A DNA stretch of 64,000 nt from Betaproteobacteria bacterium (GTDB lineage: Bacteria > Pseudomonadota > Gammaproteobacteria > Burkholderiales > Casimicrobiaceae): assembly GCA_013298765.1 (NCBI GenBank), contig JAAFJA010000017.1:1-64000 (forward strand), written 5' to 3'. A program made the position numbers and the translations under genes. The notes under the pieces were generated by a model. The model saw nothing but the letters and a program-made list of their open reading frames with translations. It was not told the origin of the DNA and did not search any database. Positions 16,548 to 23,189 of the stretch are shown here, piece after piece; positions within the stretch are counted from its first letter, which is position 1, and every line of letters starts with the position of its first letter.

Positions 16548-17597
16548 TCAAGGGAGCGTTGCCCACGATCGCGGGACGACGGTCGATCGACCCGATGAGC
16601 GCCCGCGGCGGAGCCCGGACGAAGAGCGAGGCAGCAGCGCGCTCTCCCATCGAGCGATCTCCGCCCTTGGCACCCCCGAAGACGAAAGCATTTCCAGCCA
16701 CCACCTCGTCAGGGCATCTCCTCCGGGCAGGTCCTCGAGAATCGAGGGAGGATCGATCGCAGCCAGGGCTTCGAAAGAGGTGATCATCCACTGCTCCGGC
16801 CGTTGGATCATGAAGATCGGCAGATCACCGTCGACGGATCGAGCCAAGCCTTGGAGCCTCCGAGGCTTGGCGAGGATCAGCGATTTCTCCTCGACGGAGC
16901 TCGAGAGCAGGATGTCCAAACGCTCGTCGACCGACAGCGATCCAGAGACATTGAGGTAGAGCAGCGCTTTGGAGACGTCGACCTCGCCCACGCGCGACGG
17001 GTAGAAGATGGAGAGGATGTCTCTCGCCAGGTCCCCCATCTCCTCGCGACTGATCCTTCTGAAGTCCGCAGTTTCGACGCCGCTCGTGGAGATTCGCAGC
17101 GTCTCGTCTTCGATCTTTCGCCGGATCTCGCTCAGCTCGCTCGAAGAGAGCTTCGCAGAGAAGGCGCGCTTCCACCATTCGGAGGCGAGTTTGGACCGCG
17201 ATCGCTCGAGAGAACAGACTCCTCCGCGCAGATCGACCTCGGAGGTGATTCGCTCGACGAGAGGGTGCATCTCTGGGTTGTCTGCGATCACCCCCGCGCC
17301 GTACGCGGAGGCCGCATAGAGAGCCGTCCCGTGCCCGTCTCCGATGTACGGTCTCGCCACGTTGGTGTGCACCCTCGCCAGTCCCGAGGAGACGGCCTCC
17401 GGGCTCTGGTAATCGAGCGTGGACATCGAGATGCTCCCTCCGAACAGGGATCCAACCATGACTTGGATGCCTGCGCCGCTGATGTCCATCCGCGCGAGCC
17501 GCGGCACCCTCTGTTTGGGGTTCATGACCAACGCGAATGGAACCTCGAACGAGAGAGACGATGGACTCACCCGGATGCGGTCGTACTCGATCTTCAT
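16548..17597 (-). CDS. Hypothetical protein with GNAT-like GxGT motif
   Basis: 349 residues from ATG 17597 (MKIEYDRIRVSPSSLSF). The first half is beta-rich (VPRLARMDISGAGIQVMVGS) and includes YIGDGHGTALYAASA, which loosely resembles the acetyl-CoA loop of GNAT enzymes; this is only a hint. The second half is helical with AREEMGDLARDI-like stretches and a W-rich C-terminus. Upstream lies a 253-base non-coding stretch with a long inverted repeat. Not assigned. Confidence 0.6.
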   Translation of the reverse strand: MKIEYDRIRVSPSSLSFEVPFALVMNPKQRVPRLARMDISGAGIQVMVGSLFGGSISMSTLDYQSPEAVSSGLARVHTNVARPYIGDGHGTALYAASAYGAGVIADNPEMHPLVERITSEVDLRGGVCSLERSRSKLASEWWKRAFSAKLSSSELSEIRRKIEDETLRISTSGVETADFRRISREEMGDLARDILSIFYPSRVGEVDVSKALLYLNVSGSLSVDERLDILLSSSVEEKSLILAKPRRLQGLARSVDGDLPIFMIQRPEQWMITSFEALAAIDPPSILEDLPGGDALTRWWLEMLSSSGVPRAEIARWESALLPRSSSGLRRGRSSGRSTVVPRSWATLP

Positions 17598-17670
17598 GGT
17601 CTCGAGTCGATCATGGCACGGAAGAACAGAGCGCTTCGCCCCAATCGCCGGGTCGAGTAGGCCCCCTGGT

Positions 17671-17764
17671 AGGGGATGAGCGTCAAGCGGGATCCTCGGC
17701 GTGCTCGCCTCGCCTACGGCTGCGGCTCCGCGCGCCTGCGGTTCCTGCTTGACCCCCATCCCCT
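17671..17764. repeat. Long imperfect inverted repeat, structured RNA candidate
   Basis: Left arm 17671-17701 pairs with right arm 17734-17764: about 26 of 31 positions pair by hand, counting two G-U, around a ~32-base loop. Short GC hairpins (CCCC...GGGG) flank it on both sides. It occupies the intergenic gap between the genes ending at 17851 and starting at 17597. It could be a non-coding RNA, a MITE-like relic or a transcription-attenuating structure. Confidence 0.6.
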
Positions 17765-17850
17765 TCGGGGGCGTAGACGCTTCGCGGTCGATCGGGAGCG
17801 GGATGCTTCGCAGAGGTCCTTCGAGCAACAGGATGTTGTGCGCCGCGAAA

Positions 17851-18210
17851 CTAGAAGACCTCTTCGTCGTCCCAGTCGCCGTCCTCTTCGTCTTCGTGTG
17901 AGTCGAACAGGTCGTCGCTGTCCTCGTCGTCTTCGCCCTCTTCCTCGAGCAGCTCGTCGCTCGCCCTCCGAAGCTCGTCACGAAGGGCCGCGATCTCCGC
18001 CGCATCGCTGTCGGCGTCGGCGAGCACCGTCCTCGCGAGCTTGATCTTCGCTTGCTCTTCCGTCGGCGCCACGGCTTGGGCGATGGACGAACCACTCTCG
18101 ATCACCGACGCCGTGCATGTCGGAATGGCTTTCGTCCCTCGGCGAACCTTCAGATGAGCGTCCTTGCCGTAGACGGCAGCGATCGCGGCCTCCATGATGT
18201 CTTCGTCCAT
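17851..18210 (-). CDS. Acidic-tailed hypothetical protein
   Basis: 119 residues from ATG 18210, behind AGGAG. The first half is a compact alpha/beta segment with MEAAIAAVYGKDAHLKV and KAIPTCTASVIESGSS. From residue 75 a helix leads to a strongly acidic tail with runs of Asp and Glu. It ends in TAG. An acidic tail of this kind can mimic DNA or bind basic partners, but that is speculation. It is the first gene upstream of the structured 17671-17764 region. Confidence 0.6.
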   Translation of the reverse strand: MDEDIMEAAIAAVYGKDAHLKVRRGTKAIPTCTASVIESGSSIAQAVAPTEEQAKIKLARTVLADADSDAAEIAALRDELRRASDELLEEEGEDDEDSDDLFDSHEDEEDGDWDDEEVF

Positions 18211-18279
18211 CCTCGACTCCTGTTGCAGGACAGCGGAACCACAACGCCCACTTGTTTGCAAGTGAATGACGACACGACA

Positions 18280-18525
18280 CTACCAACGGTAGGATCGGTC
18301 CGTGGAGACCACGCTGGGGATGCTTGTTGAGTCGGGCTGCTCGCTCACCGAGATGGACAGCTGAATTGCGAGGGACCGAGCGCCCCTCGAGAGGGAGACC
18401 TTGAGCCGTGTCTGCGAGGTCTCTGACCTGGAATCATCGTCTGCGACGAGCCTCGAAGTCAGCGATGGACGCGTCCTCGCTGAACAGAGCTCGGCAGCGA
18501 TGAAGGCGATCGGACCAAGGGACAC
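18280..18525 (-). CDS. Short-ORF array member 1 (most downstream)
   Basis: 81 residues from GTG 18525. It begins with the array pattern, a hydrophobic stretch right after Met (MSLGPIAFIAAEL), followed by Ser/Arg-rich sequence with LAIQLSISVSEQ. It is separated from member 2 by 72 bases, the largest gap in the array. Codon use is weakly GC3-biased, unlike neighbouring regions. No homologue recognised. Confidence 0.45.
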   Translation of the reverse strand: MSLGPIAFIAAELCSARTRPSLTSRLVADDDSRSETSQTRLKVSLSRGARSLAIQLSISVSEQPDSTSIPSVVSTDRSYRW

Positions 18526-18597
18526 GCCTTTCAGTGTACCTGGAACCTCGGAGGCGAGTCGAGAAGGACCTGCGGTGCAGGCTCGCGCTGCTCAGAC

Positions 18598-18927
18598 TCA
18601 GTCCATTCCCGAGTCGCGGCAAGCGATCGAATTCGTCCACGACAGTCCGTCGGATCTCACAGACCTGGAGAGGTGGATGCATCTGTTTTCTGTCAAGCCC
18701 ATCGAGCGATAGCATCGACTGCTCGTCTCGTACTCGTCGGACAACCGACTCAGGGACAGGCTCATGCTCAGGAACCCGTTGAGACCCGGCGCGTAGTCGT
18801 AACCGTTGCCGAGAAAGCGCTGCACAGAGAACGGACGGCAAAGCCCCATGTCGGCGTAGTACATGGCGCTGTGGTTGTGTGCGAGTATCGCGGCCGCCGC
18901 CAACGCAGACCTCCTTGGATTGCTCAC
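18598..18927 (-). CDS. Short-ORF array member 2
   Basis: 109 residues from GTG 18927, overlapping the stop of member 3 by GTGA. It starts MSNPRRSALAAAAILAHNHS, a hydrophobic N-terminal stretch, then CRPFSVQRFLGNGYDYAPG and GFLSMSLSLSRLSDEY. The alternation of Ser with aromatic and aliphatic residues suggests beta strands. Among the array members this one looks most like a natural protein. Function unknown. Confidence 0.55.
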   Translation of the reverse strand: MSNPRRSALAAAAILAHNHSAMYYADMGLCRPFSVQRFLGNGYDYAPGLNGFLSMSLSLSRLSDEYETSSRCYRSMGLTENRCIHLSRSVRSDGLSWTNSIACRDSGMD

Positions 18928-19322
18928 GGGAATGTCTCCTCGTACGAATAGACTCCTTCGTCAATGTCACTGGACATGCTGACGCTCCTCCTCGATCCGC
19001 CTGGCCTCGTGGCCGAAGATAGCGAGATCGAGGCTGTACACGCTATCCACTCTGCGTCTCCCAAGAACACCATCGACACGAGTTTCATCTGCTGTGAAAC
19101 CGATGAACTTCGAGGACACGGGATGGACTCTTTCGCCATGGAGACGGCGTAAGACCTCACCAAGGCCAGTCCACTCTCTGCAATCCCGCCTCTCCTCGAG
19201 CTCGGGGACGATCGGGACAGGGACAGAGCGCGCACGGTGTCTCCAGCGATCGTGCCCGTTCGGCTGGCCTTTCGAAGGCAGAGCATCATGACCGGGACGA
19301 CGGCAAAGGCTGGACGGATCAT
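18924..19322 (-). CDS. Short-ORF array member 3
   Basis: 132 residues from ATG 19322, which overlaps the stop of member 4 (ATGA). It starts MIRPAFAVVPVMMLCL, then RALSLSRSSPSSRRGG and a segment LVSMVFLGDAEWIACTAS. Ser and Arg are over-represented, so an out-of-frame reading cannot be fully excluded; the four-base overlaps at both ends argue for this frame. No known domain. Confidence 0.45.
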   Translation of the reverse strand: MIRPAFAVVPVMMLCLRKASRTGTIAGDTVRALSLSRSSPSSRRGGIAESGLALVRSYAVSMAKESIPCPRSSSVSQQMKLVSMVFLGDAEWIACTASISLSSATRPGGSRRSVSMSSDIDEGVYSYEETFP

Positions 19323-19636
19323 GGGTTCCACCGAGGTCTATCTTCGCCGAAGAAGGTCGACGTCGCTGACATCCTTGGTACAGAGTACGTCCGCGTGAAT
19401 CGGTAGGAGGATTTCGAGCGGCTAGTGAACCGACCGGCAAGGAGCGTTCTCGACGCAGAGAAACTATGCTTCTTCTCCGTAGAGACAGAGCTCGACACTA
19501 TGCTGGGGTCTTCGGTTTCACCAACGACAGCGAAAGATCGCCTCATCACGTACACACCCATCGACCTCGCGAAGGATGACGGAAGCGGCTGAAGATGCTG
19601 CGCGGCGAATACGGATGGAGACATGCTGCTCCTCAT
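19319..19636 (-). CDS. Short-ORF array member 4
   Basis: 105 residues from ATG 19636; a second Met at residue 5 gives MSPSVFAAQHLQ. The middle MGVYVMRRSFAVVGETED and HSFSASRTLLAGRF repeat the family's strand-like F-S-x-S/R pattern. ATGA overlaps join it to members 3 and 5. No homologue recognised. Confidence 0.45.
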   Translation of the reverse strand: MRSSMSPSVFAAQHLQPLPSSFARSMGVYVMRRSFAVVGETEDPSIVSSSVSTEKKHSFSASRTLLAGRFTSRSKSSYRFTRTYSVPRMSATSTFFGEDRPRWNP

Positions 19637-19887
19637 GATCGATCGCTCCTCGATCTCGAGCGAGGAGCTGCGTAGGGGGAAGATGTTCTTGGCCAGCTGT
19701 AGTATTTCTTCGATGCTGGAGATAGATCCGTGCAGTTTGCGGCCACGGATCCAGTGCGAGGCTGTTGCGTCTGCCTTTGCGACTGAGCGAACGACACCGA
19801 TGCCTCCGTCTCTTCGGCCATCGACATCGACCGACCTCTGTGCGGGTAGACGTGCGTGGACACGATCGACGCAACGGAGCTGCTCAT
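19633..19887 (-). CDS. Short-ORF array member 5
   Basis: 84 residues from ATG 19887 (MSSSVASIVSTHVYPHRG). It is rich in Ser, Gln and Arg, with KKYYSWPRTSSPY near the end. ATGA overlaps at both ends. It is one of the least protein-like members in composition, and its support is mainly the overlap geometry. Confidence 0.4.
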   Translation of the reverse strand: MSSSVASIVSTHVYPHRGRSMSMAEETEASVSFAQSQRQTQQPRTGSVAANCTDLSPASKKYYSWPRTSSPYAAPRSRSRSDRS

Positions 19888-20216
19888 TTTAGCCCTTCCG
19901 TCATCATGGACTGCAACAGCAGCTCCACTGCTCTCTCATCGTTTTTGGTGTTGACCGGCAAGGATATCCGGTGCCAACCGAACGTAGATCTCGCCGTCGA
20001 TATCGTTCTCGAATCAAACAAGCGGCCGCAACGAGCCCCTGCGAACGTACCTGTCAGCCCGCAGTTCGGCCAAGATCTCTGTACTGAATGCCTCCACATC
20101 TCGGAGTCAGACCTGGACCACGATCGGCTGGAGACAAATCGCTCTCCGTTGCGGCGGACAGACACGCTCGCAGAATAGGTCCTGTGGTGGACGTAGATCG
20201 CAGCTGGAGAGATCAT
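19884..20216 (-). CDS. Short-ORF array member 6
   Basis: 110 residues from ATG 20216, overlapping the stop of member 7. MISPAAIYVHHRTYSASVSV at the start, then a WSRSDSEMWRHSVQRSW stretch with several Trp, and a helical end ERAVELLLQSMM. Another frame here also shows coding-like pieces but is interrupted by two TGA codons, so some decay or overprinting is possible. Confidence 0.45.
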   Translation of the reverse strand: MISPAAIYVHHRTYSASVSVRRNGERFVSSRSWSRSDSEMWRHSVQRSWPNCGLTGTFAGARCGRLFDSRTISTARSTFGWHRISLPVNTKNDERAVELLLQSMMTEGLK

Positions 20217-20479
20217 GGCGTTACAGCCTTCGCGGACTGAGATTTGCTCATCGATTCGACCGCCGGGTAGATGTTCGATTGGGCCTGCGACCAAAACCTC
20301 TGCGTGTCACCCCTCCATCCGTCGAAGAACTGCGCGAAAGACACGTCCGCTCTCATCGAGTAGCCTGCTGCGAACGACACTCCGACAGAACACCGATGAG
20401 GAACGCCGCTCCTCGACACCGAGCACCGGAACCCGAAGTCTGCCCTACGCCTCACGACGATCGCGATCATCGCTGACAC
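20213..20479 (-). CDS. Short-ORF array member 7, shares 5' end with member 9
   Basis: 88 residues from GTG 20479 (ATG 20470 is possible). MSAMIAIVVRRRADFGF, then RCSVSRSGVPHRCSVGVSF. Its first codons and upstream flank are nearly identical to those of member 9 (45 of 47 bases), showing the array grew partly by duplication. It begins 34 bases after member 8. Confidence 0.5.
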   Translation of the reverse strand: MSAMIAIVVRRRADFGFRCSVSRSGVPHRCSVGVSFAAGYSMRADVSFAQFFDGWRGDTQRFWSQAQSNIYPAVESMSKSQSAKAVTP

Positions 20480-20509
20480 GGCTCGCTCCGCGACTTGGAT
20501 TGTCGGGTC
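20463..20509 (+). repeat. Copy A of a 47-base duplication inside the array
   Basis: Matches 20997-21043 at 45 of 47 positions. It spans the start codons of array member 7, so the repeat carries the N-terminal MSAMIA coding region and its upstream flank. Confidence 0.9.
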
Positions 20510-20513
20510 GTTA

Positions 20514-20864
20514 TCACGACGCCACCGCCTTTGCCGCTCGATCCCTAGCCATCTCCAGTGCCAGTGCGCGCTTTTCTTCTACCAAGTCACGCGAGTCGCG
20601 GTACTTGACTCCGCAGAATTCGACGCTCTCGAGGCTTGAGAATCGGCTGGCATGGGAAACGCCAGCGAAAACCCAAGGCGCATCGCAGTCGCCATCGAAC
20701 TCATCGGCAGAGACCAAGTGGCCTTTTGGCGACATGACCAGTGCCGCCCCGCCGAGCTGGTGGTCGGAAATCGCCACGATGGGGAGGCGCATAACATCGA
20801 CGTTCTCACCATCAACAGACCGCATGTACCACGCTTCCCATACAACAAAACTAAGGGAGATCAT
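20514..20864 (-). CDS. Short-ORF array member 8
   Basis: 116 residues from ATG 20864, overlapping the stop of member 9 (ATGA). It has natural composition: MISLSFVVWEAWYMRSVDGE, VDVMRLPIVAISDHQLGG, ADEFDGDCDAPWVFAGV, then FCGVKYRDSRDLVEEKRALA. It reads as a small alpha/beta protein, and it is the best-supported member by composition and overlap. No family recognised. Confidence 0.6.
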   Translation of the reverse strand: MISLSFVVWEAWYMRSVDGENVDVMRLPIVAISDHQLGGAALVMSPKGHLVSADEFDGDCDAPWVFAGVSHASRFSSLESVEFCGVKYRDSRDLVEEKRALALEMARDRAAKAVAS

Positions 20865-21013
20865 CGCTTGCCTTTCGCTGGCTGGTCTTCCTGCTCTGGT
20901 TTCTTCTGCCGATCTAGCAAGGGAGCGCACAAGCTCCAATTGCCACTCAACACCGGGACGAGGAACTGGTGGGTTCTCTTCACCAGCGTGACGAGCGCGA
21001 TCATCGCCGACAC
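20861..21013 (-). CDS. Short-ORF array member 9
   Basis: 50 residues from GTG 21013 (MSAMIALVTLVKRTHQFLV), with a basic tail DRQKKPEQEDQPAKGKR. It is overlapped by member 8 (ATGA) and begins 28 bases after member 10 ends. A longer frame from GTG 21085 overlaps member 10 and is less likely. Confidence 0.45.
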   Translation of the reverse strand: MSAMIALVTLVKRTHQFLVPVLSGNWSLCAPLLDRQKKPEQEDQPAKGKR

Positions 21014-21043
21014 GGCTCGCTCCGCGACTTGGATCGTCGGGTC
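20997..21043 (+). repeat. Copy B of a 47-base duplication inside the array
   Basis: Partner of 20463-20509. It spans the start of array member 9 and the stop of member 10. Confidence 0.9.
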
Positions 21044-21287
21044 AGATAGAATTTGCCCGTAGTCCTGGCCATCGACCAAATACACGGGCTATTGAATAGC
21101 CGAGAGAAGGAGTGGAACATCTGCTTGTCTTCATCGATCGGCCTCGAGGCCACATCGTCTCATGTCGATCCCAGCTACCGTGCCTTGGTATCGAACATCT
21201 CTTTCTCGTGATGAACCACTCGTTGATCGAGCGCGCGGCTCCGTCCCCTCCGTGGCTGAAGAGCAGCACATGAAACACAGCACTCAT
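21042..21287 (-). CDS. Short-ORF array member 10
   Basis: 81 residues from ATG 21287, two bases after member 11. It starts MSAVFHVLLFSHGGDGAARS, a hydrophobic strand-like beginning. The remainder is basic with several Trp and Arg. No homologue recognised. Confidence 0.45.
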   Translation of the reverse strand: MSAVFHVLLFSHGGDGAARSINEWFITRKRCSIPRHGSWDRHETMWPRGRSMKTSRCSTPSLGYSIARVFGRWPGLRANSI

Positions 21288-21289
21288 CG

Positions 21290-21598
21290 TCAGGCTCCAA
21301 TGCTCGACTGCTCTTCGCTCCGATTCCTCTTAATGGGGAGTCGAGGCAAGTATCGGGAGTAGTCGTGCACGCTCCCAGACCAACTGTTCCCAGTGTCGAA
21401 CTCCACATTCTGGGTCTCGTATCGCCTCGCTCTGGACAGGAACGAATAGGAGCTTCGGCACGGTCTGGGCCCAGCGCAGGCGTACGACCTCACCTTCGAG
21501 GCTTCTCGAATACGCGTCCATGGTGTGCCCGAAGTGCAGCACCCAGAGTATGATCGTCGCACTTTTACCGTGACGAGCGCAGCCTGTGGAGCCATGGC
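21290..21598 (-). CDS. Short-ORF array member 11 (first gene of the array)
   Basis: 102 residues from ATG 21598 (MAPQAALVTVKVRRSYSG). This start is chosen because a TTGACT-N17-CATGGT promoter-like element ends 7 bases upstream. Another frame in the same interval from GTG 21542 (MLHFGHTMDAYSRSLEG...) also looks protein-like and overlaps it, so a frameshift or overprinting is possible. Unrecognised. Confidence 0.45.
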   Translation of the reverse strand, partial: AMAPQAALVTVKVRRSYSGCCTSGTPWTRIREASKVRSYACAGPRPCRSSYSFLSRARRYETQNVEFDTGNSWSGSVHDYSRYLPRLPIKRNRSEEQSSIGA

Positions 21599-21605
21599 GA
21601 AGACC

Positions 21606-21634
21606 ATGCTCCAGAGAGCATCCTCAGTCAACAA
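21606..21634 (-). promoter_or_regulatory. Predicted leaderless promoter of the short-ORF array
   Basis: On the minus strand TTGACT (21634-21629), 17 bases, CATGGT (21611-21606), then 7 bases to the ATG of member 11. The arrangement matches other predicted leaderless starts in the window, for example at 29652-29689 and 35406-35442. Confidence 0.5.
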
Positions 21635-21638
21635 AGGC

Positions 21639-22047
21639 TCACTGAAGCTCGATCAGCACGGAACCGTCCCGCTCGACGCCGAGCGCAGAGAACGCAGTCG
21701 TTTCGAGGCACATGTCGAAGGGAAGGAGGCTGTGGACGAGATCGCTCGCGAGGGGCTGCCCGACGGCGCGCGATGCGACGCGCGCGACGATCTTCGGGAG
21801 GTGCAGCTCGACGCTGCGGAGGAAGACGATGTCCAGCGGGAACCGTCTCGGCCATGGTGAACGGGACCGACCCGACCGATGGGAAGACGAAGAGGATGCC
21901 GGTCCCGTACGGCGGTCCGATCCGTCGATTCGCGTAGCCCTCCGTCCGCGTGCGATCGTTCGTCGCGAGCGCGGCCTTCACGATGAGCCCCGAGGGAAAC
22001 TGCACCCGCGCGCTCTGCCACTGCGAAAGCTTCCGATCGAGGTTCAT
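21639..22047 (-). pseudogene. DUF192 gene with a one-base frameshift
   Basis: From ATG 22047 the frame reads MNLDRKLSQWQ, then GTGILFVFPSVGSVPFTMAETVP, the DUF192 core. At about 21838-21842 there is one base too many in a run (plus-strand GCGGGAACC): removing it continues as LDIVFLRSVELHLPKIVA, again DUF192-like, to a TGA at 21639. As written, the frame leaves the family after MAETVP. Either the gene is inactivated or the base is a sequencing error. DUF192 proteins are small beta-barrel-like, often secreted; none of the usual signal peptide is seen. TACACT lies 6 bases before the ATG. Confidence 0.7.
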
Positions 22048-22073
22048 GCAGGCAGTGTAGCAACGATCGAAGG

Positions 22074-22907
22074 TCAGAACAGCTTGCCCTGCCGAGGGTC
22101 CGGCTCTTTCCCTCGGCTCTTCGAGGACAGGTCCGAGCGCAGCCGATCCGTTCCTTTCCCTTTTCTCTGCGGCGGAGGCGGCACCGGAGGAAGGGTCATC
22201 TTGGGGAGGATGATACCGGTTTTCCGGTAGAACTCCCGCTCCTTCCAGTCCATCGGGGGGAGCGGCGCCTCGAACATCCCGAACCCGGCGTGGAGCGCGT
22301 GGGGGCCCTCGTCGGTGTCGAGCCAGTAGACGACCTTCCGCGGGTCGCGCAGGCTGCCGAGTCGCCCAGACATGCCGAGGACCGCCATCGCCTCCGCTGC
22401 AGGGCACCCTGGCGTCCCTCGGTGCAAGACCGGCTCGAGGAGGATCTCTGGGGATCCCTCGCGCTCGGCGAGCCCCTTGGAGAGGCGCTGCTCACGGACG
22501 TCCATCGCGAAGCGCACGGCTTGGTGGAGCTCGATCCACGGCCGCCGCCGTCCTCGGATCTTCATCTCGACGGCGAAGAGGTGCGTCTCGCTCTGCACGA
22601 GCTGGTACCCCTGCGGAAGAACGACGAGCAGCTCGATGTCCTCCGTCGGGAAGAGGGGCGCGAGCACGTTGCGAACGCCTTGGTTCGCTGCGAGCCAGCC
22701 TCCGTTCGACAAGAGCTGTCGGCCCTCCCTCCAGACGGGGAAGATCTTGCCCTCGACCGCTTCGCACACCGTCACGCAGCCCGGCCCCTCGGCGTGAGGA
22801 TCGGTCATGCGCGCGGCGAGCTCTCGAAGACCGCGAACCGCGTCGTGCAGCGGCGCGCTCCCCTCGATTTCGAGCATGACCTCGTCGGGCTCGACGCTCA
22901 CGTCCAT
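22074..22907 (-). CDS. Hypothetical protein
   Basis: 277 residues from ATG 22907, behind GCGAGGGCG. Alpha/beta N-terminal half with VTVCEAVEGKIFPVWREGRQ and ELLVVLPQGYQLVQSETHLF; a conserved-looking EMKIRGRRRPWIELHQAVRF follows, and RDPRKVVYWLDTDEGPH near residue 200. The tail is Pro/Lys-rich and probably disordered. No family assigned. Its 5' end overlaps the 23-residue membrane peptide ORF. Confidence 0.6.
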   Translation of the reverse strand: MDVSVEPDEVMLEIEGSAPLHDAVRGLRELAARMTDPHAEGPGCVTVCEAVEGKIFPVWREGRQLLSNGGWLAANQGVRNVLAPLFPTEDIELLVVLPQGYQLVQSETHLFAVEMKIRGRRRPWIELHQAVRFAMDVREQRLSKGLAEREGSPEILLEPVLHRGTPGCPAAEAMAVLGMSGRLGSLRDPRKVVYWLDTDEGPHALHAGFGMFEAPLPPMDWKEREFYRKTGIILPKMTLPPVPPPPQRKGKGTDRLRSDLSSKSRGKEPDPRQGKLF

Positions 22908-22969
22908 CGCCCTCGCGTGGTGGCCATGAGCAGGATCGCCAAGAGCACCCACAGGATGATGCGGATCAT
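22898..22969 (-). CDS. 23-residue predicted membrane peptide
   Basis: ATG 22969 sits behind a strong AGGGAGGAG ribosome site and overlaps the stop of the preceding mini-ORF (ATGA). The product MIRIILWVLLAILLMATTRG... is almost entirely one transmembrane helix with a short basic end. Its stop falls inside the start of 22074-22907. Holin-like or regulatory small membrane proteins look like this; the role is unknown. Confidence 0.5.
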   Translation of the reverse strand: MIRIILWVLLAILLMATTRGRWT

Positions 22970-23067
22970 CGGCTCCTCCCTGCCCGAGACTTCGCTGCTC
23001 TCCGCGGGTTCGAGAGGTGCGAGTTGTCTCTAGGAGGATAGGGAGCGGTCATGCCTGCGCTGCTCAT
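22966..23067 (-). CDS. 33-residue mini-ORF heading the 22074 operon
   Basis: ATG 23067 follows a TTGACT-N17-TACGGA element by 10 bases. The peptide is polar and basic (MSSAGMTAPYPPRDNSHLSN...). Its stop overlaps the 23-residue membrane ORF by ATGA. It may be a leader for coupling rather than a functional protein. Confidence 0.4.
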   Translation of the reverse strand: MSSAGMTAPYPPRDNSHLSNPRRAAKSRAGRSR

Positions 23068-23077
23068 GCGGCGGCGA

Positions 23078-23106
23078 TCCGTATCACCGGCGTTGTCGAC
23101 AGTCAA
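23078..23106 (-). promoter_or_regulatory. Predicted promoter of the 22074 operon
   Basis: Minus-strand TTGACT (23106-23101), 17-base spacer, TACGGA (23083-23078), then 10 bases to the mini-ORF ATG at 23067. One of the better -35/-10 pairs in the window. Confidence 0.55.
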
Positions 23107-23189
23107 CAGCGCCCGAGGCACAGCCAAAGGACCGCCGTCCTCGTCGGTTCTGTGTGGCCGACAAGAGCGCTCTCGACTATCGTGGGCCC

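Noticed and set aside
19884-20216. TGA recoded as a sense codon in the short-ORF array
   Set aside because: One frame has coding-like pieces (IDGEIYVRLAPDILAG) interrupted by TGA, but most genes in the window end in TGA, so reassignment is untenable; decay or chance is more likely.
20215-20991. 258-codon plus-strand ORF opposite the short-ORF array
   Set aside because: Composition is dominated by Ser, Arg and Pro, there is no ribosome site, and it is antisense to better-supported minus-strand ORFs.
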